A DNA stretch of 64,000 nt from Yarrowia lipolytica (taxonomy: Eukaryota > Ascomycota > Dipodascomycetes > Dipodascales), in NCBI RefSeq assembly GCF_001761485.1, contig NC_090775.1, positions 2,239,001-2,303,000 of the forward strand, read 5' to 3'. The notes beneath the pieces are model-generated. The model was not told where the DNA came from, searched no databases, and was given only the letters and a program-made list of their open reading frames with translations. Positions 21,063 through 34,500 of this stretch are shown in pieces (the stretch's first letter is position 1; every line of letters starts with the position of its first letter). The position numbers and the translations under genes were made by a program.

Positions 21063-24000
21063 TTGGGGCAGCGTCGATCAGAAGTCTCACTGGTGTGATC
21101 ACCTAGAAGACGCCAATTGACATACAGATGATTCTCTTTTGCTGATAATCGCCTAGCTGACTTTTCCACCTTCTACATGGTTGTCCTGAAACCTGTCTCT
21201 TAGCTAAATATCTTGGGTTCCTCAACAATCCAACTATCTGCATATTTGACAGCCTTATAACATCGTTAAGTTCCTATATCTGATCTTTACTTTCAATTGA
21301 AAAAAGTTGCTCACTCTAGAGCTCTCTCGGCAGGATTCTTTACGTTTCCCCGTTGTAAACCAGCTGCAAGTTCAACTGTACCTCCAGTAGCTACATTCTC
21401 GATGGCGGCTTTTTGACTTGTAGAAACCGGGTCAGGTTCAAGGGGGTCAAAAAAAGGAAGAGTCGAGGGATGTCAAGCTGGTCAAAACTGCGCAGCCTTT
21501 GTTTTTCGACGCATCGGCAAAGAAATTTCCCTTGGGGAGAATAGATATGGTACTTCAAAATTACCCACTCTGAACAGTAACCAGAAAGAATGGCAGTTGC
21601 AGTCTGCGTGGAGCACTGAAGAGCACTTTTAACAGTCGTCTGCACTGATATTCAAATTGTATCGATCAAGAAAAGTTCTCCAAATCTAGCAGCATATTTA
21701 AGTCGGACAAAAGAATGAGACTTTCTTGGAGTACACTCGGGACTGGATAGAAGTCTTAACGATGCTCAATTGCGCAATTGTAGATACAGTAAGACCCAAT
21801 TTCGGTCTTTCTCATGATGGAGAGCCAATAAATTGAAAAAACTTGCATCTCTCTTGCGGTTGGAACATCATTTGGGTGGTGACTAAAGAGAATCCGTGTC
21901 CCTGATAACATGTGCTTCCAGAGCAAGTACAGAACAAATACATTTGATTGTTAATGTCCCATTATATCAGGTTGTCACGACTCGGACGTTAATATTGTGT
22001 TTCTGACCGGATTTAGTGTGTTTTGACACCATGTTCCTAGCTACTACAAGTACCACTATCAGAATATCGCCCCCTAACTACACGCAACTGTTGAACCTGG
22101 CAGGAGAAGCCATCGAGACTGATATCTATCACCATTCTCAGAGCACATCTGATTAGTTGAATGAACAGATGTACTCTTGACTCGCTACACTACACAATTG
22201 GACACCACCCCCGAACCGTCACAATCGCATGGACCGAAATTGCGTGACACCGGGATTTCGGCAACCAGCATTGTTTACTATTGAGTCGTTTGAGCGGTGT
22301 GTGAGAGGAAAAACATTGATTGTTTGGTTCTGCTGGTGGAGTAAGGAAACTATTGGTTACATGAAATACATCCGAAACAGTATCAAAATGAGGTTCCAGA
22401 CAACCAATCCAAACAGCAATTACTTCTCAAAAAACACTAACGTCAAGTAATATCCAATGATATTCTACAATAAACCAAAGTCCACCTTGTCTTTTACCAG
22501 TTTTATCCCCTAACTATTGTCTATTAAAGCAGGGATGCACACCAGAGTCCTTGGGCGCCTCTGTCTACTCTTTTCCAGTCTAGAGTGAAAAATAATATAA
22601 AAGAGCGACTCTATTGAATGGGTACATAGATATACACTTGCCACAGCAACCCTCTCTCGGTGAAGTGGTATCTATACAACCAGAATGGTGGAAGGGAACA
22701 CGATATACACCCATGAAATCACCAAAACGAAGCAGACAGGCAGAATATATGTTTTTTTGTGTTCCCTTCTCATATAATAGAACTTGTCTCCATCGACGAA
22801 AGAATCAACGCAGTTCTGGGTTGTGGTAAGGAAGCGCTAGATACCTATCAACTCACCATCGAACGTTGGAATTGCAGTTTTGGGAGGGAAATGGCTAGGA
22901 GTTGTTTCTTTGTAGAAAAGTGATGTCAATGACATTATATTTCAACTACTCCTATGACTTTCCTACTTTATCTTCTCTATAGCAGTCTTGTTTGGTGTCG
23001 CCCTGTATCACTTGTTATGTAAACGGGCAACTGGACGGGATTGAGGTTGTGCACATGTTATTTTTCTACAGTTCAAAAACTGAAAGAAGATAGAATCTTC
23101 TCGAGAGTCATTTCAAGAAAATACTTTTATTCCGTGCTATCTGTTGAGTTTTGAAGTCTACCGCTTGTAGAAAGATTCACGTCAGAGCCAGAGTCCAGAG
23201 CCAGAGTCCTGAGCCAGATTAATCCCGAGCCAGATTAATTTAGAACCTGAGCAATCGAGAGCCAGAGTTGAGTGTATCTCGATATTTGTACTTATTTTTC
23301 AACGCACTCGGAATTGCAGACAAAATCTTTGACGTCTCTTACATCTCCAGCGGAGATTTCGTGAATAGAAATCAAACCTCTCTCGCGTGAAAGTTGGTCA
23401 ATATAGGTGGATCTCATCTCTAGATACTCTGGCTGAATCTGAGTGAAAAAAATACTCAATTAATAGCTACAAGTAGTGTTGAGTTGAAAATCTTCTGTGG
23501 TCTCATAACATGTAATGCTCGCTTCTCCATGGTAACTTTTCTTCTTCACCCGCAACTTGAGTTCAGCTCCGAAAAAAAGAGGTTATTAGTAGGTGTATAG
23601 TTGTCGCCCTAATAACTCATTTGCGCTCGTTTTTCAGCCGAACGCTCACGAAATCGCTATCCCATTTAGAGATGCGTATTCCTCTTTAGTTATGCATTAT
23701 CGTGCATGATGCATGTCCGCTGCAACGTCTTTTGACGTCATGTCCCAGATGACGATAGAACCAGACTCCGTTCACACTATGACGTAATATCGCTCACATG
23801 ACCGAGCAGGGGACAAATAACTTGGACTCGGAACGTTGCTGCTTCAACTAGCCCCCTTCGTGAGTAGCAACTGCCGACAAAGACAGATGGTTTCGCCACC
23901 ACCCACTGGATTGCTGGACTTACGTCAGCCGTGTATCCTTCTTGCTTTCTATAAATAACGCTGGCAGTCATTGGGCGGTGGAGGTGGCAACAAAGACTGC

Positions 24001-27000
24001 CAGGCTTTCTAGAATACGAAGCGCACCGACACTTGCTGTGTTAACCTCAAGAGGACATGTAGCGCTGCCAGGCGGAGGCTCCCACTTGTGGAGTATATCA
24101 CGAGAAACATCTTGGGCTCTGGGGAATTAATACCTCAGGTTTGGTCTGAATCTGCAATAAATTTTCTGGATTTACAAGTATCACCCGACCTGAATACGTT
24201 CACGGCAAATTCCGATTTTCGAAATCTGTAGATTCTGCTTGAGTGATTTTCGGCGCATATCAGCTGATTCGTGAGTTTGGAACAGACACAACTTTTTTCG
24301 TAGCCCATGTTTCTTGTGAAGACACCTTAGAACCTGCTAAACGGCACTATATGGAAATAGCTCTTGTCAATTCTCCTTTAGTTCAGGCACAGGGAGAAAA
24401 TCCGAAAAATTATAATGTCGAGCATGACTTGACACTGCTAGAGACAGATGTTTGACAGGTACAATTGAAGGGGGAATCATGTCCGAGTCTGTCATCATTG
24501 GCGAACATGTTGAAAATTGACACACTTCATTCAATGAGCTCCCTTCAACTCCCTCTTCTCAAGACCACAAAAATTACATCACCCAGTTTGAATACACATA
24601 TCGTGACCATGATTGATCCAAATTGTACTGCACTTGTAGGGTTAAGACTGCAGCAGGCTGGTGCGGACCAACCCTCCTCTCCGCGTGGCAGATTTAGCGC
24701 ACAGAATGCCATCTATATCCCATGTCCATGTGACCCTGGACCCCTGCCAAGAGCCTTTGAGCAGTAATCATGCCAGTCCCTCAACTCTGGACCAGCCTTG
24801 TCTCAGCCTTATGGTGTGTCTCGTAGTGCACATCTTGTGAGCGATTTCAAACTACGGCTACCGTCGCCGCGTTCTCGTGCTCTCGTATTCTCGCTAGCGT
24901 AACTGAGCACCCTGGTTCTAAGGCGTGGTATATTCTCAGTCTGGAATGGACCCACCATGTCTGAAACCGCATCCAGCTGGGGTTGATGTGCACATGTCTC
25001 ACCACTTGTCTAGGAGTTGAGAATACAATATAGGCTCGTTCCTAATGGAATGTAATTGATGATTACACATCAGCTCACGAGCTAGGTGACCTCAGAATTG
25101 GTCAGCAGTTACTTTTTCTCACACCAAACTATGGTACCTCCGAGAGGTGTAAGCGATGGACATATGGTCCTTCACAGCTGAAGCAGAAAACCACTAAGTT
25201 CAAAAAACGATGGATTCGGGGCCGGGAATTAAACACCAGTGGCGAACTTGCCTCCCTCCCTCCATATGGGCGGTATAATTTTTACCACCCAGCTCTAACA
25301 CCACCTTAACGCTCTCCTGTATGGAGGTTGAGTTAGAAGGCTTCAAATACCTTGACTGGGTCGACGCCTTACCGAGGCGGAGATCGCTACGGTTTAATAC
25401 TACTATTTTGGGTCGTGGGGTTATTCCTTTGCCAAGACCGCCAAGCCCGAGCAAAAATGCCAAGGCATGGGAGGTGCATGGTGCAACGGCTGTGGTTAGA
25501 ACCAGCAGCAGCGTCCACTGTAACATAAGTCGCACGGCTATAACGCCTCTGTATAGCTTGGGAAGCCAGGGGAATGACCCCTTTGGGCTATGCACACACC
25601 GCGTGGATCCTCTGGTCAGCGGCATGTGTAATGGGCTTTAGCAACCCACACTGAGTTTCAAACGTAGTCCTTGTACTTATGAAGGTAACCGCCAGTTGGC
25701 TCAGACTTTTGCCGAGCTCTGGGTCGAAAAAAAAACCTCATTGAGACGTCGTACCAGCCGTGGCCTTGGTGCTAAGAATACGACCCTACCAGGTTCGGTT
25801 CCTAGTGCTGTACTCTAGAAACGAGTCTTCTCTGCAGCAACGAGCGCAAAAACCTTCCAAGTTGGTGATTTATCATAGGGCTTTTCAGTATGGCATGCAT
25901 TTGTTGCCAGTATTCCCTGCGGCAGAGTCCCTGTTCGTCTCCCTACGCGTACAGTAGTTCCCATGTTCTCTCCTAGAATCTCGCAAGTCTATCTCTAATA
26001 ATAGGACCCAGGGTTAGCTTGGAAAACATTTTCTCATTTCTATCAATAACAAAGAAATAACCACGACTAGACATCTGCTTTCGTATATTCCAAAGTGAGA
26101 TGGCCAGTGATAGTCAGTCACAGCCGAGAGGAAGCGAAATACTGTACACAGCTGCACATAGCCGAGATGAAACCCAGATGTGAAGGGGGTGGGTGGGGGG
26201 CTGTAACCTCCCACATAATACAACACATACCGTTACCGTACCAGTACAGATATTTTGATCAACCTGTGTTTTTCAATGGAATGCACTTCTGTTTCTGTCA
26301 CATTTCGTAATCGTTAACCACTTAACTGGGCAAGGACTTGTCCTTCTCGGGTTATGGATCCAAGACATCATCAACTTCCGTACTTGTACCTCGCACAAAT
26401 ATACACGTAGCTCCACAGAGCGATACAGTACGCATACAAAAGACACTCTCCAAAGGCGAAACACTCCCCCCTTTGCACCCCCACGATCTCAAGCCCCCTA
26501 TACTCATCCAGCCCTAGACTCTAATGGTAGCCAAGTCAGGTTCAAGGTTCACTCTTGAGAGATGGTGGGCTGGTGATAGCCAGGAACAAAAGTTAGAAGA
26601 GAGAGTTGAACGTGTCTTGTTTACGCGTTCAGGTCCACTAAAAACGCGCATTCCCCGGAATTTATACAGTGTTCAGGGTGTACTGTATGGTCAATTCCAG
26701 TACATCCACTCTACGTCCCCGGGCTGGTTCCCTTAGAGACGCCAACACGTTGCAGCCACTTCACCAATCGCTATCGTATGTACATGTTCTACAATCACCA
26801 CATGACAATAATTAATCCTTATCCTGTATTATCTATGCCCAATCCAGTTTCCTGGGTCTATCTAAGTAGACGTTAGTAGAGAGATACCACTGAGTAGCGG
26901 TGGAGCAGACACGCCGGTCTGCTCAAATAGTCATGCGCGTATAAATATCATGGCCAGCCCACGCCGGGTGGGTCGACTGAGGCCATGGTGGAGTTTCAAA

Positions 27001-27063
27001 CTCGAGGTTGCCGCATCCCGTATAATGCACAATAAAATAACAATAATAAATATCATCATCTCA

Positions 27064-28645
27064 TCACAACTGGTCAACGAATCGCTGAACCTCTTTGGTG
27101 AGATCGCCAAGACAGTCATCGGGGTCGTCGGCAGCAGAGATGGACACAGAAAGAGCGCCTCCCTTGACTCCGACGGCTCCAAACTGCAGGAACGCACAGT
27201 TAGCGCCGGTACATTGAGAGAAGCGCAGTCGCTCAATGTTGGTGCCGCAGGGATCCACGGCACAAAGGTTGGAGATAGAGAAAAGCTCCGAACGAGCAGC
27301 TCCCTCAGTGTGGGATTCAAAGAAGTCCTTGATAGAGGGGACAAACTGGATCATGCCAATGTCGTGCATGGCGGCAGGACAGTCGTCAGGGCGGGACTTG
27401 GCAATGTTCTCGAGCACCGACGATCGGAACCCTCGGGCAATATCGAAAAACTCCTTCGACTTGTAGTATCCCTTCTTCTGCACGTTTTTGGGTGGGGGTA
27501 CCACCGTCTGCAGCTCTGCATCTCCAACCATGCATCCCAACGATGCCAGCTGCTCCTTTCGGATGAACTGACGCGCGTTGTATGGGATACGTGCGTTGGC
27601 CCGCATCTTGGACGACGAAACGGGGTAGTGTCTGTAGAGAGTGTCCGAAGAGGCAGACACGAGCACGGCAAAAAGAACAGCCGACGCAGACACTTCGTTC
27701 TTATGGCACGTGTCGAGCAGACGCTTGGTCTTGGCTTTGTCAATGTCGATGAGCGAGTATCGTCCAGTCCACTTCTTCTTGTGTTTGGGACCGGTTCCAA
27801 ATCGGTACTGGTCCACCTCCTTCGAGTAGACCAGTCGACGCAGAGCCGTGGCAAAGGTGCACAGCGGCTTGGCGTATTCCTCCATGAGAGCGACGCAGAG
27901 CTTCCAGTAGGGCACGGAGACGTTCATCTGGCCCTCCAGGGGTGGTGGGATGGGAGCTCCAGACACAAGGGCCACGTCATGTCGTGACACGGACGGGTTT
28001 CGGACATTCTGACATGCCTTGGCGAGCTTGACGCAGACAGAGGCTCCGGACATGCCATCCAGGGGCGTATGGTCGTAGACGAAGACAAGCTCCTTGCCCT
28101 TGTTGATGGGGAAGACTCTCCAAAGGGGCTTATCACCTTGCAGATCAAACTGAATGTCGTGGAGTTGGGTGTGGATGTTGGCGATGTTTTCTTCGTTGAA
28201 GTACTCAAGAGACACGGCGTCGGATATTCTGATGCCCTTGAGTTTGGTGAAGCGCAGGTCTTTTTCCTTTCGTCCAGTGACCACGACACCGAGCATGGGT
28301 TCGTCCATGATCACGTCGGCCACGGCCTGGTAGAGTACGTTCAGTTCCACAGGCTCATCGAGCTCTGCAGAGACCCAGACGTTTGTGTAGAGCCCGAGCT
28401 GGGCTCTCACCGCCATGAGTCGTTCTAGGGGTCCTGTAGTTAGTATTGTAGTTGCAAGTGTGGTCCACCACACCACCACATTCCACATTCCGCAGTGGCA
28501 TGTTGGTGTTGTGCCGTGTCTACTTGTGGGCGTGATTTATGTCGGTTCTCTCGCGTTGGCAGCCGCGGGAGTCTGTCTGCCATCTTCGACCACGCCTTCT
28601 CCACCACCTTGCCATCTACCGCCACTCACCAAGTTGTCGAGACAT
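27064..28645 (-). CDS. Alcohol O-acetyltransferase family protein (Atf-like)
   Basis: Predicted acetyl-CoA-dependent acyltransferase of the fungal alcohol acetyltransferase family (Pfam AATase), related to Atf1/Atf2 enzymes that make acetate esters or detoxify alcohols and sterols. Two exons, 28645-28630 (MSRQL plus one base) and 28433-27064, give 461 residues. The 196-nt intron has GTGAGT and ends ACTAACTACAG, so translation does not start at the in-frame ATG at 28486-28488, which lies inside the intron. The protein then reads LGPLERLMAVRAQLGLYTNV. The catalytic HxxxD is His127-Asp131 in YDHTPLDGMSG. A second family block, FRSSVLENIAKSRP, lies further on. No transmembrane segment or clear targeting signal. 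A TATATA lies about 55 bp upstream. The acceptor alcohol is unknown; the family is confident. Confidence 0.85.
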
Positions 28646-31518
28646 GTTGTCGCACATCTCACGTTCCATATCGTCCCTTTTGTACAAAAAATAAGCTCTT
28701 GGGAATATATAATCGGAGTTGGCAGTGTAGGAGGGGCAAAAAGGATAACTGCAAAGTTTGATTGAAAGAGCAAAAGGAAAATGAACAAACGAGCTGAACA
28801 CAAACGGCCAGAAAGTTGGCCATGTACTGGTGGAAAAATGTCATGATCGTGAAACGGGGATGAAGATGTTTTTAATCTCCACCATTTTGTGATTTTTTTA
28901 CCAAGTCGGGACTCGAAGGCAAAGACGAAAACACGTGGGGGTCGGGGATAACCAAACTGGTGATGTCACCACCTGCGTACCACCACTACGCCATGGTCTG
29001 CAAGAACCCACGTTTTTCTTCAAGTAATAATAGCAGCATAATCGACATGTGAAACGACCCACCTGCAACAACGTCCACGCTGTTTTGTTTAGGGGATAAC
29101 AAAGGAGTGCATAGAGTTTCGTCTACTCTTTGTCCCGAGACTTGGCTCTTTTTAGAGTATCCGTCCTTGTCACTTGACTCCTCCCAAATGTAGTGTCGTC
29201 AACATGTCACTTGCACCCAACCTGTGATTCTAGGTAGCCGTGCCCGAGGCCCACACTAGCAGCCCGCCCCCGTCCTTTTACGGCCAACATTCGCCCTTCT
29301 ACGGGGCTTTTAGGACCGCGCCCTGGTTTCTTCAGCCCCCAGAGTCCTTGCAAAGTTCCATTTCGCTAGACATACACCTGGGGTGCGAGATTCAGCCTCT
29401 GAGCCGGTGCCAAGAATGGTAATACGGGGGCTTTTCAAAAAGCAAGAAACTGCAAAAAGCAACGTAAAAGGGGCCAGCTCGTTTTAGACATTCAACATAC
29501 ACGCGTCTTGTCCCAGCTAAATTCCCCCTGCCCCCTTTCCAAATTTCCCAGCACGCGTTTGGCGTCAAATCTCTTGCCGACCGCCCGAATCATAACTCAC
29601 ATAGTAACAAACTCTAGCATGCTGCCGACCTGTCGGCAAAAGACAGTTGCCGTCCACGAAGACAACAACAGATCCCCAAAGTCGAGGCCTCCTTGCACAA
29701 CCCCTTACAGCAACTCCAAAGTAACGCACAGTTGCAGAGATTTTTTTTTTTATTCGGCGTGACACATTTGTTCCCCACATGCTCCTCCTTGTCCTTCTTC
29801 TATTGTTCCATCTTGAACATACCCTTGTACACGTGCAGCCTGCATTATTGTACAGCCTACCTGTCCCGAAAGAAGACGTTGGCAGTGCGCGTACCGCTTG
29901 AGATGGTTTCTACAGCGCTCACACTGTAAGGTGGCCCACATGTTTTTCGTCTGCTTGCTGTTTTGCCTTTCATTCTATGTCCATGTCTCCCCAGATCCAA
30001 ATGGACTTTTTGCTATATTGCACGGCGTGCAAATTCCCTCAAGTGTGGTCTTGTTTTAGTCCGTTGCGTTTTTTGATTTCCCTTAGAAATTCGGTTTGTC
30101 CTCCACTGAATTAGAAGTACACGCTTGAAACCTGGAATGCGAGCCGGGGTGCAACAAACAGGAACGGAACTTCCCATGTATGTCCTTTCTCCGTGACGCC
30201 TACGCACGGTCACATTGTACAATGGACAGACCAACGAGGATGAAGATGAGTGTCGAATACGGGAGAACATGAAACAGACTCATAACAAGTAGGAGCACTC
30301 CTCCTACTGTACTTGTACTGTACATACCGAGCCACATGAACCTCAACCTCAAGCTCGCACTCGTGTTTGGACAGATCCGCTTTGGGAAAACATGTCGGAG
30401 TCATCGGAGACTTGGCTCTGTCTTTGGCTCGAGATGTACGACTCGCTATCCGGCGTAACAGATGCATATCTAAAAATGGCGCACGGGGCTGGATCAACTG
30501 CTTTGATTCGGGCATACATGTCCGCTCAATTAATACTCATGCCACAGGGCAGTGTGAAAACCTCGTACCCAAATCCCGCGCCACCAACCAAACTATCCAT
30601 CTCCTGGACGCCTGAAACACATTCCAATGGAGTCCGCACCTAGGAACACCCCTTTCTTTTGGGCTCCCCACATTCTTGGCACTCAGCCCTGCCTCTCTTA
30701 GGCTGCCAAGAACACCAGCCTTGCATATCCCGGGAATAACTGCTGGCTACCAACCTACTTTGTCAGTCTGGATCTTCATCTGGGCTCATAATCTTGTTCG
30801 ATGGCTGGAGCCTCCAACCCTACAGTCATGTGAATACAACACGAGACCCTGGAGGAGTTCACCGAGAACCACTTCTAAAAATAACAGGACCAGAGAAGAC
30901 CAGCTTGCATCCTAGCGTGCACGACGCACACAGCCTCGTGCTGCCGCTGGAGAACACACCACCACTGCACCACTTTTCTAGATTCTGCTACGGTGCTACC
31001 CGGACCATCGCCCCCCTTGTTCTAAGGCTTCGAAACATGTTTGTAAGACAAGGCAGGGGTGGATCTATACAGCAATACGGCATGTAGCTAAGCCGTGAAC
31101 GGTAACATACTCCATATCATCGAGTATCTATAATGACTACGATTTTTCATTATACCTCGCTTCCCAAGGTACTGAAAACTATACAGTGGCATTTACATCG
31201 CTTACAAGTGTCAACAGTGCGGCAAATCAACTAATAGCAGTACATCCAATACTTGTAGGCTACTCTTACTACAACGGGTTACGCTCATAACCGAATTACA
31301 TGCTGTATTGAATCTTTCGATAATGAGAGTGTGTACTTTTCCGACTCATTAGGAGCGACCCAAACACGAATTTCTTATCAACACAGAGCACAACCGAGGT
31401 TCCACTAATTTCGCACTTGTAATAACAGTTCAAACACATTCAGGCGAACCCCCCTGGAATTTCCACTCTATTGTCCACATCCCACCATCAAACATCAAAT
31501 CAATTCATTTAGTATACA
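28646..31518. other. 2.9-kb intergenic region
   Basis: Contains the promoter of the acetyltransferase gene at the left and the 3' flank of the OSBP gene at the right. Apart from a tRNA-like relic near 28.9-29.0 kb I see no gene. Short frames at 30.3-31.1 kb overlap and show no motif. A cluster of CTTGTAC words lies at 30290-30325. Confidence 0.55.
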
Positions 31519-34500
31519 TTAAAAAATATCCATCACATTAGTGAAATTCTTCTCACCTCGCTCCTTCCAGTAATCTCCATTGTACTTGTAGTAAGTCTCG
31601 CCAGTGACAGGGTGCTTGGCTTCCTCAAAAAATCGAGGCTTGTACACCTCACCCTTAGCCTCCCGCTCTCGTCGTGCGGCTCGCTGCTTCTCCTCGACTC
31701 GGTTCTTTTCCGTTGCAGCATCGTCGTATCGAGCCTCTTCCATGGCTCGCTGATCTGGTCGAAGACGAGTATCGGTCGGTGCTAACCATGGCTTGAGACG
31801 ATCGGGAAGAGCATTCAGAGTGATAGCAAAAGGCGTAAGGTTGAAAGGCGCAGGAGGTCGGGGATTGACCTCCCAAATGACCTCCTTAGACTCGGAACCA
31901 TGCTTCTTGAGATAGAACTTTTCGTGCCAGTGTCCTCCAACGGTCCACTGAGGGTTGCCGTTCTTGTCCACAACGTTACCCTTGACCTCGAAGGCGCCGG
32001 CTCCTCGCCATCCTCGAGCCTTGAAATGAAGAGTACAGGTGTCACCAGTGTCGTGGTTAGTGATGGTCATATCACCATAGTTGTCGACGACAGGAGATCC
32101 GGTAATAATACCGACAACTTGGGTGTTGACCTTCTTCCATGTGTACAACTCCGGGGGAGCGTTATCAGGTCGCAGGTTGAGGAACAGAGTACCAAGAGGG
32201 TTGATATCGAAAGCTCGACCGGTGAACTTGGACTTGACATTACTCTCACCCATGTAGTCCCAGTAAGGGGACTCAGCATGGCAAGCACCGATAGGAGGAT
32301 GATGCGAAACCTGCTCACTGAAGAATCGGAACTTCTTGTCGGGTCGAGCGTACTCGTAAGTCTCACCAAGAAGAGGGTTGAAGGGCTTCGCAACTCGAAG
32401 AGTGGTGGAAGCGTACTCGGAAGCAGCAAAGGCAGCAACGTAAGCCAGTCGCTTGGTGGAGTCGTCGAAAGTTCGAGCTTTGTCCAGCAGATCAGTATAC
32501 TCCATATCCTCAGCGACTCGCTGAAGAAGAGAAGAACACTCGTTAAAAGACACAGGCAGAGTCATCTTGGTCATATCCTTACCAACCAGGTTCTTGAGAA
32601 TACCCCAAAGGGACACCTTGGGTCGATTATCAGCAGAAATAGCGAGCTGCTTTCGAGGGGGGTCCTCGTAACCAGCAAAGGAGTTCTCGTCAAGAATCTC
32701 CTCCCACTTCTCCTTCTGATCCTCGACCTCAAGCTTCACCTCGCCAACACCAAAGGGCAGAGAAATGTCCTTCTTGGGAGCAGACTTGGGCTGCGCACTT
32801 TTCTGCTGGGGTTGAGACTGAGGTTGAGACTGGGCCTTGGGCTGGGACTGGGACTGAGACAGGGGGAGGGACTGCTGAGACTGCGAACGAGAACCAGCAG
32901 CAGCGCCGGCACCAAGAGCACCAGCTCCGACAGCTCCAGCAGCAGCTCCAGCAGCAGCTCCTCCAACACCATGACCAGAATGGGCCTGGGGGATAGGAGG
33001 TCGCTGGCCCTGGGGAGCCTGCGTAGGCTGACCCTGAGGAACGGGAGGGGCTTGGGCTTGAGGAGCCTGACCCTGGGGAGCCTGGGAATAAGATTGAGAC
33101 TGTGGCACAGGAGGAGCCTGTCCTTGAGGGCCCTGGTGGGCCTGGGGGTGGGATTGGGGTTGGCCCTGGGGCACAGGAGGGGCCTGTCCATATGGTGGAC
33201 CGTGTTGACCATGCTGCTGCTGACCGTACTGCTGCTGCTGACCGTACTGCTGCTGCTGACCGTACTGCTGTTGTCCCTGCTGACCATGCTGGTCTCGGGA
33301 ATGAGGTCGCTCATGGCTGGCAACGGAACGGACGGACTGGGGTCGACTATCCTGTCTCACGGACTGAGGTCGGCTTCCCTCACCGTAGTGAGAAGAGCTC
33401 TGAGAGTAGTGAGAGTCTCTGGAAGGAGGAGCGGCAAACGAATCTCGAGAAGGAGTGGCAGCGTGGCCGGGCTGGTTGTGCAGAGGAGGCTGGGACAGAG
33501 GCTGGTGGGACTTGTGGGCCTGGGAGGCAGTCACAGCGGCAGCCTGAGCAGGGTTCTGGGAATGGCCGTGGGTCTGGTTGGGCTGGACATGCTGACCGTG
33601 CTGCTGCTGACCGTGCTGCTGCTGACCGTGCTGCTGCTGACCGTGAGGAAATCGTTGAGACTGGCCGGGCTGCAACTGTCCGGGCTGACTACCCATGAAA
33701 GAAGTATGCTCAGTGTAAGGAGTCTGGGCAAGAGGAGAGGGGTCGTTGATAGACTTGGCAGGCTGGGCAGGCTGAGCTCGAGCACCATCGTTGACGGCCT
33801 CGTAGGCATCGGCCTGTGCGACAGCAATACCAAAGGGATTCTGAGCAGGAGTGTGCGCTGCCGAAGCAGCGTGAGATGCAGCAGGGCCAGGATCGAATCG
33901 GGACTTGGGAACAGCAGGAGCTGCGGGGGGAGCAGAGTTAGGAGCAGCAGATCGAGAAACAGCTCCACCAGCAAGGCCGCCAACTGCAGCGCCTCGAACA
34001 CCGGGACCAGCGGATGACTGAGACTCCTCAAAGTCGAAGCCGGGCTCCTGGATCTCAGGAATGTCCTGAGTATCATCTGCATCAAAGAACTCATCATCAG
34101 AATCGTCAGAAAACTCGGGGGCTTCGGGGAAGGGAGGGGAAGCAAAGCCAGCGGCAACTCCGTGAAGGTTGTGCATGGAAGGGTCAGGAGACATAGCGCC
34201 AGAAAGAGAGTTTCGCTGGTACGAAGTGTAGGCTTCTCGCAGACTTCGTCGAGCCTTCTTCTTCTGTTGGGTGGCCTCGTGCAGCTCTCGCTGGATCTTC
34301 TCGTGCTCCTTCTCCAGGCTCTGGACATTCTGCTCCCAGAGATGCTGAATGTCAATCTCTCGGGCCAAACGTCGCTGGTAGTACACCTCTCGGGTCTGAG
34401 TCATTCCGGTGTACTCTTGGTGGAGCCTCTCAAGCTGTGAAACTCCGTCCTCTAGAGCCTTAAGGCCAAGGCCGAGGTTTCGAGGATTCAGCTCGCCCTT

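Larger units (their letters stand above)
17884..27063. other. 9.2-kb region without a convincing gene
   Basis: The first few hundred bases are the ammonium-transporter promoter. The rest has only short, overlapping frames. I looked on both strands for spliced genes using the GTGAGT/CTAAC-AG rule and found no donor-acceptor pair joining coherent exons. Features seen: an inverted repeat (18685-18783), a TATA box with a 93-codon frame (19673-20014), a 20-bp tandem repeat (20702-20760), an 18-bp direct repeat (21026-21062), a perfect 14-bp palindrome (21767-21780) and a GC-richer patch (about 25.2-25.9 kb). Most of 20.2-24.7 kb is AT-rich. Confidence 0.5.

Noticed and set aside
25790-25850. B-box-like GGTTCGGTTCC on the plus strand
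   Set aside because: Too few bases for D and anticodon arms upstream and no acceptor pairing.
17884-27063. Possible LTR retrotransposon or solo LTR in the desert
   Set aside because: No paired terminal repeats, no TG...CA ends with duplication and no reverse transcriptase or integrase motifs seen.
26950-27987. 345-codon open frame opposite the acetyltransferase gene
   Set aside because: The sense strand has HxxxD and family motifs; the antisense frame shows none.
31900-34017. 705-codon open frame opposite the oxysterol-binding protein gene
   Set aside because: Antisense shadow of the Gln/Pro-rich linker; repetitive Leu/Ser/Arg composition.
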